Assembly (NCBI GenBank): GCA_029641185.1
Contig: JAPWGK010000018.1
Location: forward strand, 310,001-374,000
DNA: 64,000 nucleotides
Direction: 5' to 3'
Origin: Pseudofabraea citricarpa
Lineage: Eukaryota > Ascomycota > Leotiomycetes > Helotiales > Dermateaceae
In this document: piece by piece, positions 36,701 through 47,375 of the stretch
How positions within the stretch are numbered: the first letter of the stretch is position 1
Layout: each line of letters begins with the position of its first letter
Made by a program: the position numbers and the translations under genes
The notes under the pieces: generated by a model
Database searches by the model: none
The model's input: only the letters and a program-made list of their open reading frames with translations
What the model was told of the DNA's origin: nothing

Positions 36701-38089
36701 TTAAAAGCTGTCATCCAGATCGTCTTTCGTTCCTACCACACTGGGGCTATCTGCCGCATCTGAATCATCATATCCAGCTCCTGCCGTTGTGAGGAGGTCT
36801 TCCACGATTCGCTTGCTTGCTTCTCGGGCTGCTCGGATCAGTATAACTTTCATCTACGAAAATTCAGGGAGCCTTACCTGGTGTTTGAAGGAGCCGAGAC
36901 TGCGGTAGTGAAAACTGGATCGTTTTGGGCGGACTCATTCCTAATTGAGCATAAACATCATCCGCGTCTTCATCACTATCACTCTCCCAAGTAATCTCAT
37001 CCTTTTTTGGCTTAGAAAAAATATCCTTCTGCGTGTACTCATTGATATCTCTACCCTGTAGGATATCTTTATACTTCCCAGCTGCCGGTGTTTGTACACT
37101 GACTCCAGGAGTTCTCGGTGCGACTGGTCTACTATATTGTTGTCTGATTGGAGAGCTGAAGATATCCGCACGTAGTTGGGGTGCAGCAGCGGGTGGTGAA
37201 GACATTGGGGAATCTGAATCGCGCCATGATGGCTTATTAGCTGGTGTTTTCTTTTCTTTCCGTGCTGTATGTGGTGTAGCCTGTAGCCGATAGTTCTTGT
37301 CTAGGACTCTGTGCATTAGAGGATCTGCCGGTGTTCGTGAAGGTAGAAACGAGGTTGGTTCGTAAGAGGTAGGATCGAATGGTGATGATGTCGGTGTCAT
37401 GGACATATCTGGAATTCTCTGTTTTGCACCGGGTGTCGTGGGTGGAATCTGCGTGTCGTCTTCTTCTGGCTGCTTGCCCCCCTTCAGCTCTTGCTTCAGC
37501 GTCTCATATGACGAAGGATAGTCAGCAAATTTGGGCTTCCCACTACTAGCACTCTTCGGTCGTGGAGCTCGAGGAGTGCTCCCAGTCATATCTCCATCGT
37601 CCAACAAGGTATCATCACCCTGATCGTAAGACTCGTGCTCCTCTCCCTCGGACTTGAAAGTCTCGTCTGCTTGCGATGTGCCATATGCACTGGTATTGTC
37701 GTGTGATTGGGTGTATGATAATTCTTCTTCCTGCTCGTTCTCCTCTACCCCGCATAGTGTGATATTGGCGCTCGCTTCGAAGAACTGTTTCCAGAACTGC
37801 AGATAAATTAGCTACTGCCAAATCATCTTCTATGCCTCGCCAACCTTGGATGCTTCCCAGAGGGAGTTTGAATGGTCTCTGTACTGTTCGATAATGGGCA
37901 GGATACTCGTGGAGACAATTCTATGAGCGCGGTTGAAATTCTGGTCGATTTCTGTGCCACAGTTAGATGGCAAATTGTCGGTGTGGGCGGCAGAGGAAGC
38001 AACTCGCCTTGCAACGTGAGAGTGATTTGCTGCTCCAGCTTCTCGAGTTCCTCCAGGCTCCGAGCAGAGGAGTTGCCGCCGCGAGACAT
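36701..38089 (-). CDS. ASK1: DASH/Dam1 complex subunit Ask1
   Basis: Kinetochore subunit of the microtubule-binding DASH complex. Exons (minus) 38089-38008, 37951-37845, 37796-36878 and 36828-36701 give 411 residues. The conserved N-terminal domain is ELEKLEQQITLTLQ-EIDQNFNRAHRIVSTSILPI, then EASK-FWKQFFEASANITL, with joins at introns 1 and 2. Intron 1 begins with GC, not GT (AAG|GCGAGT...CACAG): the only splice that restores LTLQEIDQNF. A long Pro/Ser/Thr region with TP and SP sites follows, likely phosphorylated by mitotic kinases. The last exon gives TPAREASKRIVEDLLTTAG, a conserved C-terminal block, and an acidic end. Without the last splice the protein would stop at TPGKAP and lose this block. 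Confidence 0.9.
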
Positions 38090-39375
38090 GATGTGTGTGT
38101 GCGTGTGCCTGTGCTCAACAGTATTATTTACACAGGCTTGTTGATTTTGGTTGCCGTCGCAAAGATACCAATGGGGAAGGAGACGCGACCGAGGCATACA
38201 GCGATAGCGCAGCGCGTCTTGGCTGACTAATCAAACCCCGGCTCAAGATTGCGAATTTGGACACCACCATTACTATATTCACCTTCCACCCTCCACCACC
38301 TCCATCCACCGGCCTTCTTCTTTGACCACCATGCGAACACGACTCTGGAGCCGGCCGCCTGCATAGGATGGATGCATCGATACCCTACCACAGTACTGTA
38401 CCACCATTGCATGCCAATGCATACTCCGATGTCGCCGAAGCCAATTGCAAGACGGCAGTCGTACGTTGGTAACTTGGTAGTGACCAGGTCGGGAAGCCGA
38501 TATTGACAGCTGGCCAAGCACTCTGGAAATCATCAGGAGGCGGCGTCAAGCTGATGTAGCTGGCCAACCAGCCATCAGCTGTGGAGAGTCTGACTGACCT
38601 CTGGGGCCTGGGGTCCGGTGCGACGCTCCGGCCATCACCAGCATGCAATGCAGATGGAAGAAGGAATCCTCCCAATTTGCTTAAGTTTAAGCTGCATGGG
38701 AACTTGGTAAGGTAAGTAGGGTAGGGTAGTATTTGACAGTCGAATTAAAGATGGCTCCCAACACTAAAGGCTCCCGTGATCCGTCTCTGCTCGCTCTTGG
38801 TAAGCATCTCGATAGAGTTCTATTGGGGACGGAGATCTGTTGGCAGCGACTGGGGGTTCTGAGTGCTCCTGAAGATCAACCCAGTGTAGATCTCCAGCTT
38901 TGTGGATACCCTCACAACAGTATTATGGGTCCTAATCTCTTGAATGGGTCCTCGTGGCCTTGAAAACATTCTCCAGCTTATTGCTGCCCTGTATTCTGCT
39001 CGAGTGTTTCCAGCTTTCGCAAGCCCGACCTGCCTAAAATACCCGACGGGCCTTGGAAGTGGAGTGGCTAGCTGAACATATTGAGGTTGCTTTGCTCATG
39101 CTCGCTCATGCATACATACATATATTTCCTTGCTGGCTTCCGTAGCCTAATTCGCCGTGGTGGGTTGTCCTAATTGGTAGTCTATGGCCCGTTGATACCT
39201 TGACTGCTCGCTTCCAAGTTGCCCAGAAAGTCACTCTCTGTGCTCTGTACCTGTGTCTGCCTGCCTATCTCGGTACCTACCTACCTAGGTATATAATGTA
39301 GCTCTTGCTCAGCGTGCTTTTAACCTTCCTCACGTCCGCTTTGCAACCTGCAACCTGCAACATTCGTCCAGCACC
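38090..39375. other. Bidirectional intergenic region
   Basis: About 1.3 kb between the divergent Ask1 and FAD-oxidoreductase genes. It has GTGTGTGCGTGTGCC near 38092-38110 and ACCTACCTACCTAGG near 39274-39290. No gene is supported. Confidence 0.5.
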
Positions 39376-41188
39376 ATGTGGCTTCCTCTTGCCGCCTCTC
39401 TTTGCAGTCTTTTGGCCCTCTCTAGTGCAGCTATCACGCCCGATGCGACATCAGTTTGTTCTGATCTCGAAGACGGTCCAGTCAAAACCAAGCTGTGGTC
39501 TTTGTTAGGTCAGCTCGACATTGAATATCACGAGGCTGCAACCAAGTATTGGAGCGGTGTTAATGCGGACTTGACACCTGCATGTGTTGCCTTCCCCAAG
39601 ACGGCTGAAGAGGTGTCTCTCGTTGTCGAAAGCCTCTTAAACTACCCATCCGTCCCTTTCGCAGTCAAGAGCGGTGGACACAACTCCAATGTTGGCTTCT
39701 CGAGCGTTGCAGGGGGCGTTCTCATATCCTTCACCGACCTTGCTTCCACAACATTATCTGCTGATCAAACCACTGCTGATGTTCAGCCTGGTTCTCGTTG
39801 GGGAGAGGCCATATCAACACTTGAACCATATGGCCTTACGGTAGTTGGCGGCCGGATTGGTGAGTCAAAGGTGTTATTGGATTCACTTTTATTGAGCTAA
39901 TGGCTACGCAGGCGATGTTGGTGTCGGGGGTTTTATGCTTGGTGGCGGCTTGTCATTTTTGAGTGCTCAATATGGCTTTGCATGCGACAATGTTGTGAAC
40001 TACGAGGTAGTCCTAGCCAACTCAACCATTGTGAATGTGAACGCCAAGGAAAATACCGACCTATTCTTTGCATTGAAGGGTGGCGGTGGCCAGTTCGGTA
40101 TGTCGAGAAATGATGTATCCTACGACAGAGCTGACACTTCATCGTAGGCATTGTTACCAAGTACACTTTGAAAACGCATCCTATTGGCCAGGTTAGTTAT
40201 GCTTTCTTTTCCAATGTCGCACGTTGGTAATCTAATACCAAGCAGATTTGGGGTGGCGTGAGAACATACGCTCGCACTGAAGAGACAGCAATCCTGAATG
40301 CTACGCACGAGTTCACGGAACATAACACGGATCCCAAGGCCGCTGTTATCGTGACCGGCCCTGTACTTGTTGGTGGCGCCCTTCAACCCTGGACCTTGTT
40401 CTTCTTCTATGATGGCGAAGAACCACCAGCGGGTGTCTTCGGAGGACTGGACGAAATTAATCCACTGCTAAACTCGGTTAAGACTCGATCATATGCTGAT
40501 CTCGTAAGTTACTAAATGGACTCCTACGGACCCACAGTTAACAATTTCCAGTTAAGCTCGAATGACGCCTATAGCCCCTACGGATTGAGATATCTTTATA
40601 GGGTAAGAACATAACCCCCCCCCCCCCCCTCCCCCCGGCTACTAACTTGCTAATTATGACAAGGCTGCGACTATTCCAAATCTTCCCGGGGACATTGGAA
40701 AAGCGCTCTACAATAATATCTTCCAAAACTTCAAGGACTACATAGCAAATGCTGGTATTCCAGCTACCTTCGTTGTTGATCTAGCCTTTCAGCCTCTCTC
40801 TAAGATGATATCAGCAGCATCTGCTGCCGCAGGTGGAAACACCATGCAGCTAAATCCGGACCACGGAGATCGCATGTGGATTGAAGCCGATGTCTCATGG
40901 CTTACAGGCCTGGCTGATGATGTAGCCTACCCATTGATTAAGAATATCACTGCTAACATTGATACCTATGCAAGCAATTTTTCGAGCGGTATTCAAAATA
41001 CGGGATTCGTGGCTGGGGATCCAGAAGCAGTCAAGTACAAGCCGTTGTTCATGAATGATGCCATGTCGGATCAAGATCCCGTGCGGAGTTATGGGGATGG
41101 TGTCTATGAGCAATTGCAAACTACCTACAACAAGTACGATCCAGATCATGTATTTGCTACTAGAACTGGTGGCTTCAAGTATATCTGA
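39376..41188 (+). CDS. Secreted FAD-linked oxidoreductase, berberine bridge enzyme-like
   Basis: Extracellular flavoprotein oxidase of unknown substrate (the family includes carbohydrate and alkaloid oxidases). Six exons (39376-39859, 39912-40097, 40148-40191, 40246-40503, 40552-40602, 40664-41188) give 515 residues. The signal peptide is [18 protein letters not shown]. The PCMH-type FAD domain shows [11 protein letters not shown] with the flavin-linking His at residue 102. Where bicovalent enzymes have Cys, this one reads GGRIGDVGVGG, so Ile161 replaces Cys and the FAD link would be single. [23 protein letters not shown] and [23 protein letters not shown] are typical. The berberine-bridge C-terminus is [19 protein letters not shown]. 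Intron 5 (40603-40663) contains a run of about 20 C residues near 40614-40637. Confidence 0.9.
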
Positions 41189-42012
41189 GGGTAGATGGAG
41201 TGGAAAAGTCATAAAATGTAATTTTAATTTTTTTTGGAGCATTATCATACATCTCTTGAAGCTTCCTTGTATCTACATGTTGCTGTGTTAAGTTAGGCTC
41301 TCACCCGCTCAGATCCACATATTTCCTACCACTCTAATATGAGGTAACATCAAGCTTAACAGTAGCCGTGTTTGATCTGGGAGAGAAAGTGAATAACTCT
41401 GAAGTTCTAAATCTACTTTATTTTCTACACTTAGAAATGAATCAAAAATGATACTCGAAAATTCCCCATAGAACTAAAAGTCTCAAGTATGCATAAACCA
41501 GATCAACTCTAGAAATCTCTAATATTCGTTGTAAATATATCAGCTTCTGTAACTAGGGCAGAGTTTGAAGATTAACAATACTATTAAATCATAACATTTT
41601 AGTCCTTTTTATAAGCCCTTTACCTTTTACTAGCGGTATATCTGAAGTCAATTGAGTATTTAAAAATTAGCTTTTCAAATGATTTAAGCTCAAATAAATA
41701 AAAATAGTAAAACAACTTTGATCAAGCTTCTATAAATAAGAATTTCATTCATGTAACTCCAAAGTTACTTGCCTATATTACCCTCTAAATATGCTTAACT
41801 AATAGATTTCTAGATTTTCCACTTTGCATATTCAAAGAGAGTGGCCGCTTTTTCTTGTATTATGGGGTAATTGTCAGCCTTGTATCTAACAGATAGCAAC
41901 AGCCTTGTGCGGGACCGTGCTGATTGGCACCAAAAAATATTTTGAATTCAGCCTTGTTAATTAATGCAGCCTTATCCTTCACATCTCGATCTTACAGCAA
42001 CAATTCACAAGC
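41189..42012. other. AT-rich intergenic region
   Basis: An AT-rich spacer of 0.8 kb. CA and TG dinucleotides are still frequent, so it is not RIP-saturated like the right end of the window. No gene is supported. Confidence 0.5.
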
Positions 42013-43707
42013 ATGTCTCTCTTTACACTCCCAATACCACCTGGGCTGGTTGCTGCAGGACCACGGGCCAGATCGTTTCAGGCCCGACGTGGCAAGAAGC
42101 GCAAAAGAGCTTCATCCCAAAGCCCATCCATCTCTTCTGACGAAGACAACCAGCTTTCGCTCGCACGCGCTCACAACTCTCTGCCCGCGGCATCGACCAA
42201 TCCTCTGAGTCTTGCGCCATCTGAAGTCCTTCAGTACCGTCTGGCAGGTCTCGAACTTGACGAACAACTGCCTTCGACCACGGTCAGGGACTTTCCGCAT
42301 CGTGGGCTACCACCAGACATCACACCACCGCCGCGACGACGACGGTCGAAGTCACGAAGCCAAAGCCGCGAGAAGTTTTCTACGTTTGATACCCTTGCCG
42401 ATCAAGACGCCACTCAAGAAGAACCGCCAGAAACCGAGAAGCAGCGACGAGGGCGCAAACCAAGGCTGAGAACCCACCATTGGGGTGTGCTTACAACACT
42501 GTTACACAAATGTCTGCTGGATGGCGATATTCCTAGAGCGAGTCGTGCTTGGGCTCTATTAATCCGTGCTGAGATTGCAGGAAAGGGGATTGAAATTCGG
42601 CAGAGTGGGTATTGGGGAATTGGGGCGGAACTATTAATACGGAGTCAGGAATCGAAAGGGAAGGCGGTAGAGAATGGGCGGAATGATGGGACTGCCTACA
42701 GCACAGACAAGGATGAGAATAACGATGAGTCGGGTCCTAGCGGCGGTGAAAAAAGATGGGGTACATCTGCAGGAATTGAGAAGGCTAAAGAGTATTTCGA
42801 AAGGTTGATCTTGCAACATCCGTATATGCGACAGTATCATGGATCTGTTACTGCGCTGGATTTTTGGCCGGCAATGTTGGGATGCGAGCTCTATGGTATC
42901 CAGTTCGATCATAAAGAGGTCTTGAAGAAGATATCTAGAGAGGAAGAACAAGATGACGAGGATGAAGCAAGTTCAAGCGACGAAAGCGAAAGTGAAGACG
43001 AAGACGGAGATGAGGCGAGAGAAAGAAGACGCACCCGGCGACGCATCAGAAGAAGGGAGAAGCGGTGGAAAGAAAGGGACGAGATACGAAACACGACTCT
43101 GGTAGCTTCGGAGAAAGTAGCTGCAAGGATGGATGAACTCATGTCAAGTTTGCCATATTCTGAAAGCCACGCTTTTCTAAGATTAAGAGGGATGCTAGCA
43201 CTCTACATCGCCGATCTATACGTGCCAGAACTTCCAGAAGACGACGACGACGCCGAGGAAGAAAATCGAAGTCGACCAAGATCGGGTGCTGGATTGAGAA
43301 CAACGAAAATACAGAGGAGGAAAGCCTATGAAAGTGGGAAGCGGATGCAAGAGGAGGAGAGAATACGAGCGAAAAAGCTATTTGAAAAGTTGGCTAGACA
43401 AGGCGGGAGAGTCGGTATTGATCTCAGAGCACTGTCTCCGGATCCAACTTCCGAAGAAGACGAAGACGCGGAAGAATACAATCAAGACGATGCACGTTCT
43501 GTAGACGAAGAGTACAGTCAAAACGAGAGAAGTTCTGAGGATGAGGAAGATCACACGGTCGCTGAACAGATTACCGATGTGCATGGCAATGATGATGATA
43601 ATGCGGCAGAGGACACGGATGAGTCTATGAGAGACGTTTATGAGGATAACCTGTACAGAAGAAATGCTTTCAACGAGCGGGATTCCGGCTCGGATACAGA
43701 TACTTGA
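42013..43707 (+). CDS. RRN11: RNA polymerase I transcription initiation factor Rrn11-like
   Basis: Probable subunit of the core factor that recruits RNA polymerase I to rDNA promoters, acting in the nucleolus. It is intronless with 564 residues, starting MSLFTLPIPPGLV. A basic N-terminal segment (GKKRKRASS, RRRRSKSRSQSR) contains nuclear signals. The conserved helical region (about 155-310) has THHWGVLTTLLHKCLLDGDIPRASRAWALLIRAE and AKEYFERLILQHPY, a tetratricopeptide-like arrangement typical of Rrn11. An acidic stretch and a charged RRRTRRRIRRREKRWKE helix follow, then another conserved part (MDELMSSLPYSESHAFLRLRGMLALYIADLY). The tail is acidic and disordered. The name rests on family resemblance. 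Confidence 0.8.
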   Translation: MSLFTLPIPPGLVAAGPRARSFQARRGKKRKRASSQSPSISSDEDNQLSLARAHNSLPAASTNPLSLAPSEVLQYRLAGLELDEQLPSTTVRDFPHRGLPPDITPPPRRRRSKSRSQSREKFSTFDTLADQDATQEEPPETEKQRRGRKPRLRTHHWGVLTTLLHKCLLDGDIPRASRAWALLIRAEIAGKGIEIRQSGYWGIGAELLIRSQESKGKAVENGRNDGTAYSTDKDENNDESGPSGGEKRWGTSAGIEKAKEYFERLILQHPYMRQYHGSVTALDFWPAMLGCELYGIQFDHKEVLKKISREEEQDDEDEASSSDESESEDEDGDEARERRRTRRRIRRREKRWKERDEIRNTTLVASEKVAARMDELMSSLPYSESHAFLRLRGMLALYIADLYVPELPEDDDDAEEENRSRPRSGAGLRTTKIQRRKAYESGKRMQEEERIRAKKLFEKLARQGGRVGIDLRALSPDPTSEEDEDAEEYNQDDARSVDEEYSQNERSSEDEEDHTVAEQITDVHGNDDDNAAEDTDESMRDVYEDNLYRRNAFNERDSGSDTDT

Positions 43708-44086
43708 GCGGGGTAGCTATTCTATACTAGGACTTACCGTGTCAGTTGACTTATTCGACTGTATTCGAACTGTTGAATACCCAGATATAAGTAGTCCTCA
43801 TAACAGAGTTGAAACAAAATGGACCACAAAGTATATATAATTTTAAGAACAATAGTCATACATATAATACATCTTAATACTACCTTCTAAGCAGACTTGT
43901 ATCTTTCCTAAAACAATCCAACGCTTAATGTTAAGATTCACAACATTCAATATGCTCGCTTATCACATTTTACAATTTAGCGACAGCGCTGAGGAATACA
44001 TCAATATCAAGGCATCTGATCCTTTCGCATCAAATACCATTTACAAAAACTAAAAAACACAGGATATGACTCCAAATACATATTAC
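43708..44086. other. Convergent 3' regions, no gene seen
   Basis: This 379-base spacer lies between Rrn11 and the DhaL-type gene. It is AT-rich, holds presumed 3' ends, and shows nothing else. Confidence 0.5.
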
Positions 44087-45753
44087 TTAATTACCACCAA
44101 CCATGCCTTCCAGTAACTTGAATAATCCATATGCGCCCGGATCTGGCACACCTCTCGTAGCGGCCTCGTCCAGATAGCTCGACCGACCAAGCTTAGCTTC
44201 AAGCTTTTTAGTACTCTCGACACCCGCTTCCGCCTCCTTCAAAGCCCCTTTTGTATCTCCCGTCTTCTCTAGTGTGTCGACAAACGGGATCAAGCAATCC
44301 AAACACGTCCGGTCACCCAATCTCGCTCTCGTGTATTCCAAAAGATGATCGAGAGCCTGTTTCAATGCAGCCGCGAAATTCGGTGCGTCCCAGAGATTCT
44401 GCGATAGCGACGAGAGGAATATGCAGTATAGCGCCCCGGAAGTCCCTCCCATGTTGACTTCTAAATCATCCACGAGATCACCCAGGACCCGAGGGAATTG
44501 CGAGAGGTCTCGATCATGGATGAAGGATAACACTTGTTTTGCTCCGTCACGTAATGTGTAGCCGCAATCGCCATCGCCGACTATCGTGTCGTATTCTGTG
44601 ATAGTCGCCTCGGAGGCGATGACTTTCTCGCAGCCGGCTGTGACGATTGTGCGGATTTGAGAGTCCGAGTATCGAATCCTGGATGTAACTTCCCGTGGTT
44701 TCGAGGTTAACGAGCCAGTACTGCTTGAGGTGTTTGCTAGGGTGTTGTTGGGTTTTTCTTGGGTGCTAAGGAAATTTTTGGATAGGGGACATAGTGAGAT
44801 GGCCCATCCTCTAGCGAGGTTCTGATGATCCAAGATGGACGAATGAGTAATGTACGAAGACAATTCCTGGCGTGCTGTTTCTCGTCAGTCGAACAAATTT
44901 CACGACAGACATTAACGGGGAGACAACACAACGTACCGAAATATTCCGAGATTTCATGAGCAAGGATGTTATTCTCGAGCCGAGATAAGCCATTGATATC
45001 AGCAAAGTGGACAGAATAAACAATGTCGGATTTGCTGCTGTTGCTGCTCGCTTGAGAGTCTAAGAGGTGAGATATATCCTTGTCAACCGCAGCTTTGGCC
45101 GAGTTGAATTCAGCGATATCAATTGCATGGATTACTGAAGGTGCGTCTCCAGATTTCTTCTCGTGGAGAGTAGATTTCGTACTTTTCGCTGACGTGATGA
45201 AGGCGTTAAGTAGAGTCCCCAAGGCTTCCAGATCCGACCTGTGAATGAGTTAGCCTCCTTTAAATTTAAAAGGCTAATAGCTTACGCACTTAATGTCATC
45301 CTTGGACGAGGAAAGTAAAGATAGCACATGATCAAACTGCAACGCGCTCTCAACATCCACTTCCACAAGTCCGCCATTAGAAGTGACATTTGATTTTTGA
45401 GCGCTCTTCAAAACCACGAGACCTTTGCTAAGATCAAATCCGTTTTCTTTCAAGGCTTTCGAGATCGTCTCATGCGGGATGTTATCCTGAGCGTCTTCCT
45501 GGATAACTAAAGCCGCAACCTTGGATTCTCCCAAAATCTTACTCGAGAAATTACCATTATTACCGATTACGGCAACTGGAATACCAGAAGATGTAGCGAT
45601 GGCTGTGTCAATAGCCACCGTATTTCCCTGAGATACTTGGATGATTCTGATGGACGGACGGATCAGAGGGAGCAGACGAGCCCATCGTTGCGGATCGTCG
45701 AGTTGGAGTTCTGATGGCTTGTAAGGGAGGGTTTGCTCTATGATTAGGGACAT
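44087..45753 (-). CDS. DhaL-domain protein with degenerate N-terminal half (split dihydroxyacetone kinase, nucleotide-binding part)
   Basis: Exons (minus) 45753-45290, 45238-44937 and 44874-44087 give 517 residues. The C-terminal 190 residues are a complete DhaL (Dak phosphatase/kinase L) domain: YDTIVGDGDCGYTLRDG near residue 351 provides the Mg/ATP-binding aspartates, then EVNMGGTSGALYCIF, GDRTCLDCLIPF and GRSSYLDEAATRGVPDPGAYG. The N-terminal 320 residues should be the DhaK domain in a normal fungal enzyme, but no DhaK N-terminal motifs (GGGxGHEP, NYTGD, GDDVAV) are present. Only a weak echo of the DhaK C-terminal part remains (INGLSRLENNILAHEISEYF, then NLARGWAISL). Introns 1 and 2 were placed by frame; intron 2 uses the acceptor before CACGCC. 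The divergent neighbour encodes an isolated DhaK domain. Confidence 0.82.
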
Positions 45754-46144
45754 ATTGAGCTACAACCGACGACAGACTCGATACAATCAAAATTCTCAAT
45801 TCTAGAAAAGAGAGAGATTTGAATGTGTATTGAAGTCTGATGATTTCCGAGGTGGTCCTCTCTCGATTACTTAGTTCCAGATTGCGAGGTGGAAGTCCCA
45901 AAGCGGTAACCCGAAGCAAAAGTGCGGGGAAGAAATGCCTGTCCCTCCTCGTAGTACAAAGACGTAAGATCGAGCCAGCTGGTCACTCATATAGATATAT
46001 CCGTTGTGGTCCCCTTATTTGAGTCTTCTGCCTTATATTTTCCCGTTTGAAAACCCTTGACATTTCGACTTCTTGGTGGTGATATCATCACCTTTAGAGA
46101 AGTCCTTCGTTTGGATTATTGCTCCTCATAATTACCCCACAATC
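45754..46144. promoter_or_regulatory. Shared bidirectional promoter of the DhaL and DhaK genes
   Basis: A 391-base spacer between two divergent start codons whose products are the two halves of one enzyme. I could not recognise a specific operator. Co-regulation is inferred from the arrangement. Confidence 0.5.
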
Positions 46145-47375
46145 ATGACCACAGCGACGGAAACAGAGGCCTCAGCCAAACAGACAACGAAAGAAACCTT
46201 TCATCTGATCAATGACCCTTCAGAGGCGATTCATGAAGCAGCAATTGGTCTTACAGAACACAATCCGAACCTTTCCTATGCTCCGGCCCATAAGATAGTC
46301 TATCGTAGCGACCTCGAAGCGTTCCGTGAGGATCATGTGACGACAATCGGATTTGCAGGTGGCGGACAGTACGTTCTTTGATTTCTTGATATAGAGAGCA
46401 GGAGTTCTAATCAAGCATTTAGCGAGCCGATGTTCTCTGGATTTGTGGGTCCATCGTATCTCTCATGTTCAGTCTCAGGAGCCATCTTCGCCTCGCCCAC
46501 TGCAGCACAAATATTTGAAGCTATCAAACTATGTCAGCCTCGCAATGGGCCTTCCAAGGGGACCCTGATAGTTTGTGGTAATTATACTGGTGATATTTTG
46601 AATGCTGGTTTGGCCATCACCAGAGCTACGGCTGCAGGATACAAAGTCAAATTTGTACCAATTGGCGACGATGTAGCTGTTGGGAGGAAAAAGGGTGGTA
46701 AAGTCGGCCGAAGGGGATTGAGTGGCCATGTCGTAGGTTTGAAGATTGCATGTGCCCTAGCAGACAAAGGAGAGAATCTGGATAGAGTAGCCGATGTTAT
46801 GGAGTACATCTCGCGGAATTCCGGGACAATTGCAGTGGCATTTGACAGGTAAGAATCTCCACGCTATTGGTTAAGACATAAATTGATATGGTAAAAGAGT
46901 GGCATTACCAAATGCAACAGTGACGGAAATCCAAGCTCTTCCACCTGCAACAATTGAGCTTGGTTTGGGATGTCATGGCGAACCGGGACTTCGACAAATA
47001 TCGCCAGTACCAAGCCCTGAGTCATTAACCAAAAACATGATCGATCTCCTGGTCGATACAAATGACGAAGATCGTGCATTTATTCCATTCTCCAGCACTC
47101 AGAAGAATGAAGTCATACTTCTCGTTAATAGTTCTGGAAGCACGTCGGATGAAGTACTTGCTCGCTTCACTGAGCTCGCTATTGCCGAGCTGGAGAAGCG
47201 GGGAATGAGAGTTGTAAGAGTAACTCTAGGACCGATGGTAACAAGCTTGAAGCAAAGTGGGTTTGGTCTCACGGTTTGGCGACTACCAGGTCTTGACGAG
47301 AAGAAGCCATTGAGCCGAGACGAGGCGGTGGAGTTTTGGGATCGCAAGGTGCAAGTGGCGGCCTTTAGACAATGA
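46145..47375 (+). CDS. DhaK-domain protein (split dihydroxyacetone kinase, substrate-binding part)
   Basis: Exons 46145-46368, 46423-46848 and 46898-47375 give 375 residues. The protein is a stand-alone DhaK domain: GGGHEPMFSGFVG (across intron 1), NYTGDILNAGLA, PIGDDVAVGRKKGGKVGRRGLSGHV with the catalytic Asp, and ELGLGCHGEPG with the His (near 242) that binds dihydroxyacetone as a hemiaminal. It ends GPMVTSLKQSGFGLTVWRL plus a short tail, so there is no DhaL domain and no room for one before the stop. Two loops are shorter than usual: GGGHEP instead of GGGSGHEP, and the stretch before the His. Typical fungal dihydroxyacetone kinases fuse DhaK and DhaL in one chain of about 580-600 residues. 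Alone this protein could bind substrate but not ATP. Confidence 0.88.

Noticed and set aside
36829..36877. Apparent 24-base intron near the ASK1 3' end (acceptor CGTAG)
   Set aside because: A 49-base intron with acceptor GAGCAG gives the conserved TPAREASKRIVEDLL block; the short version came from a miscounted repeat and is also too short for normal splicing.
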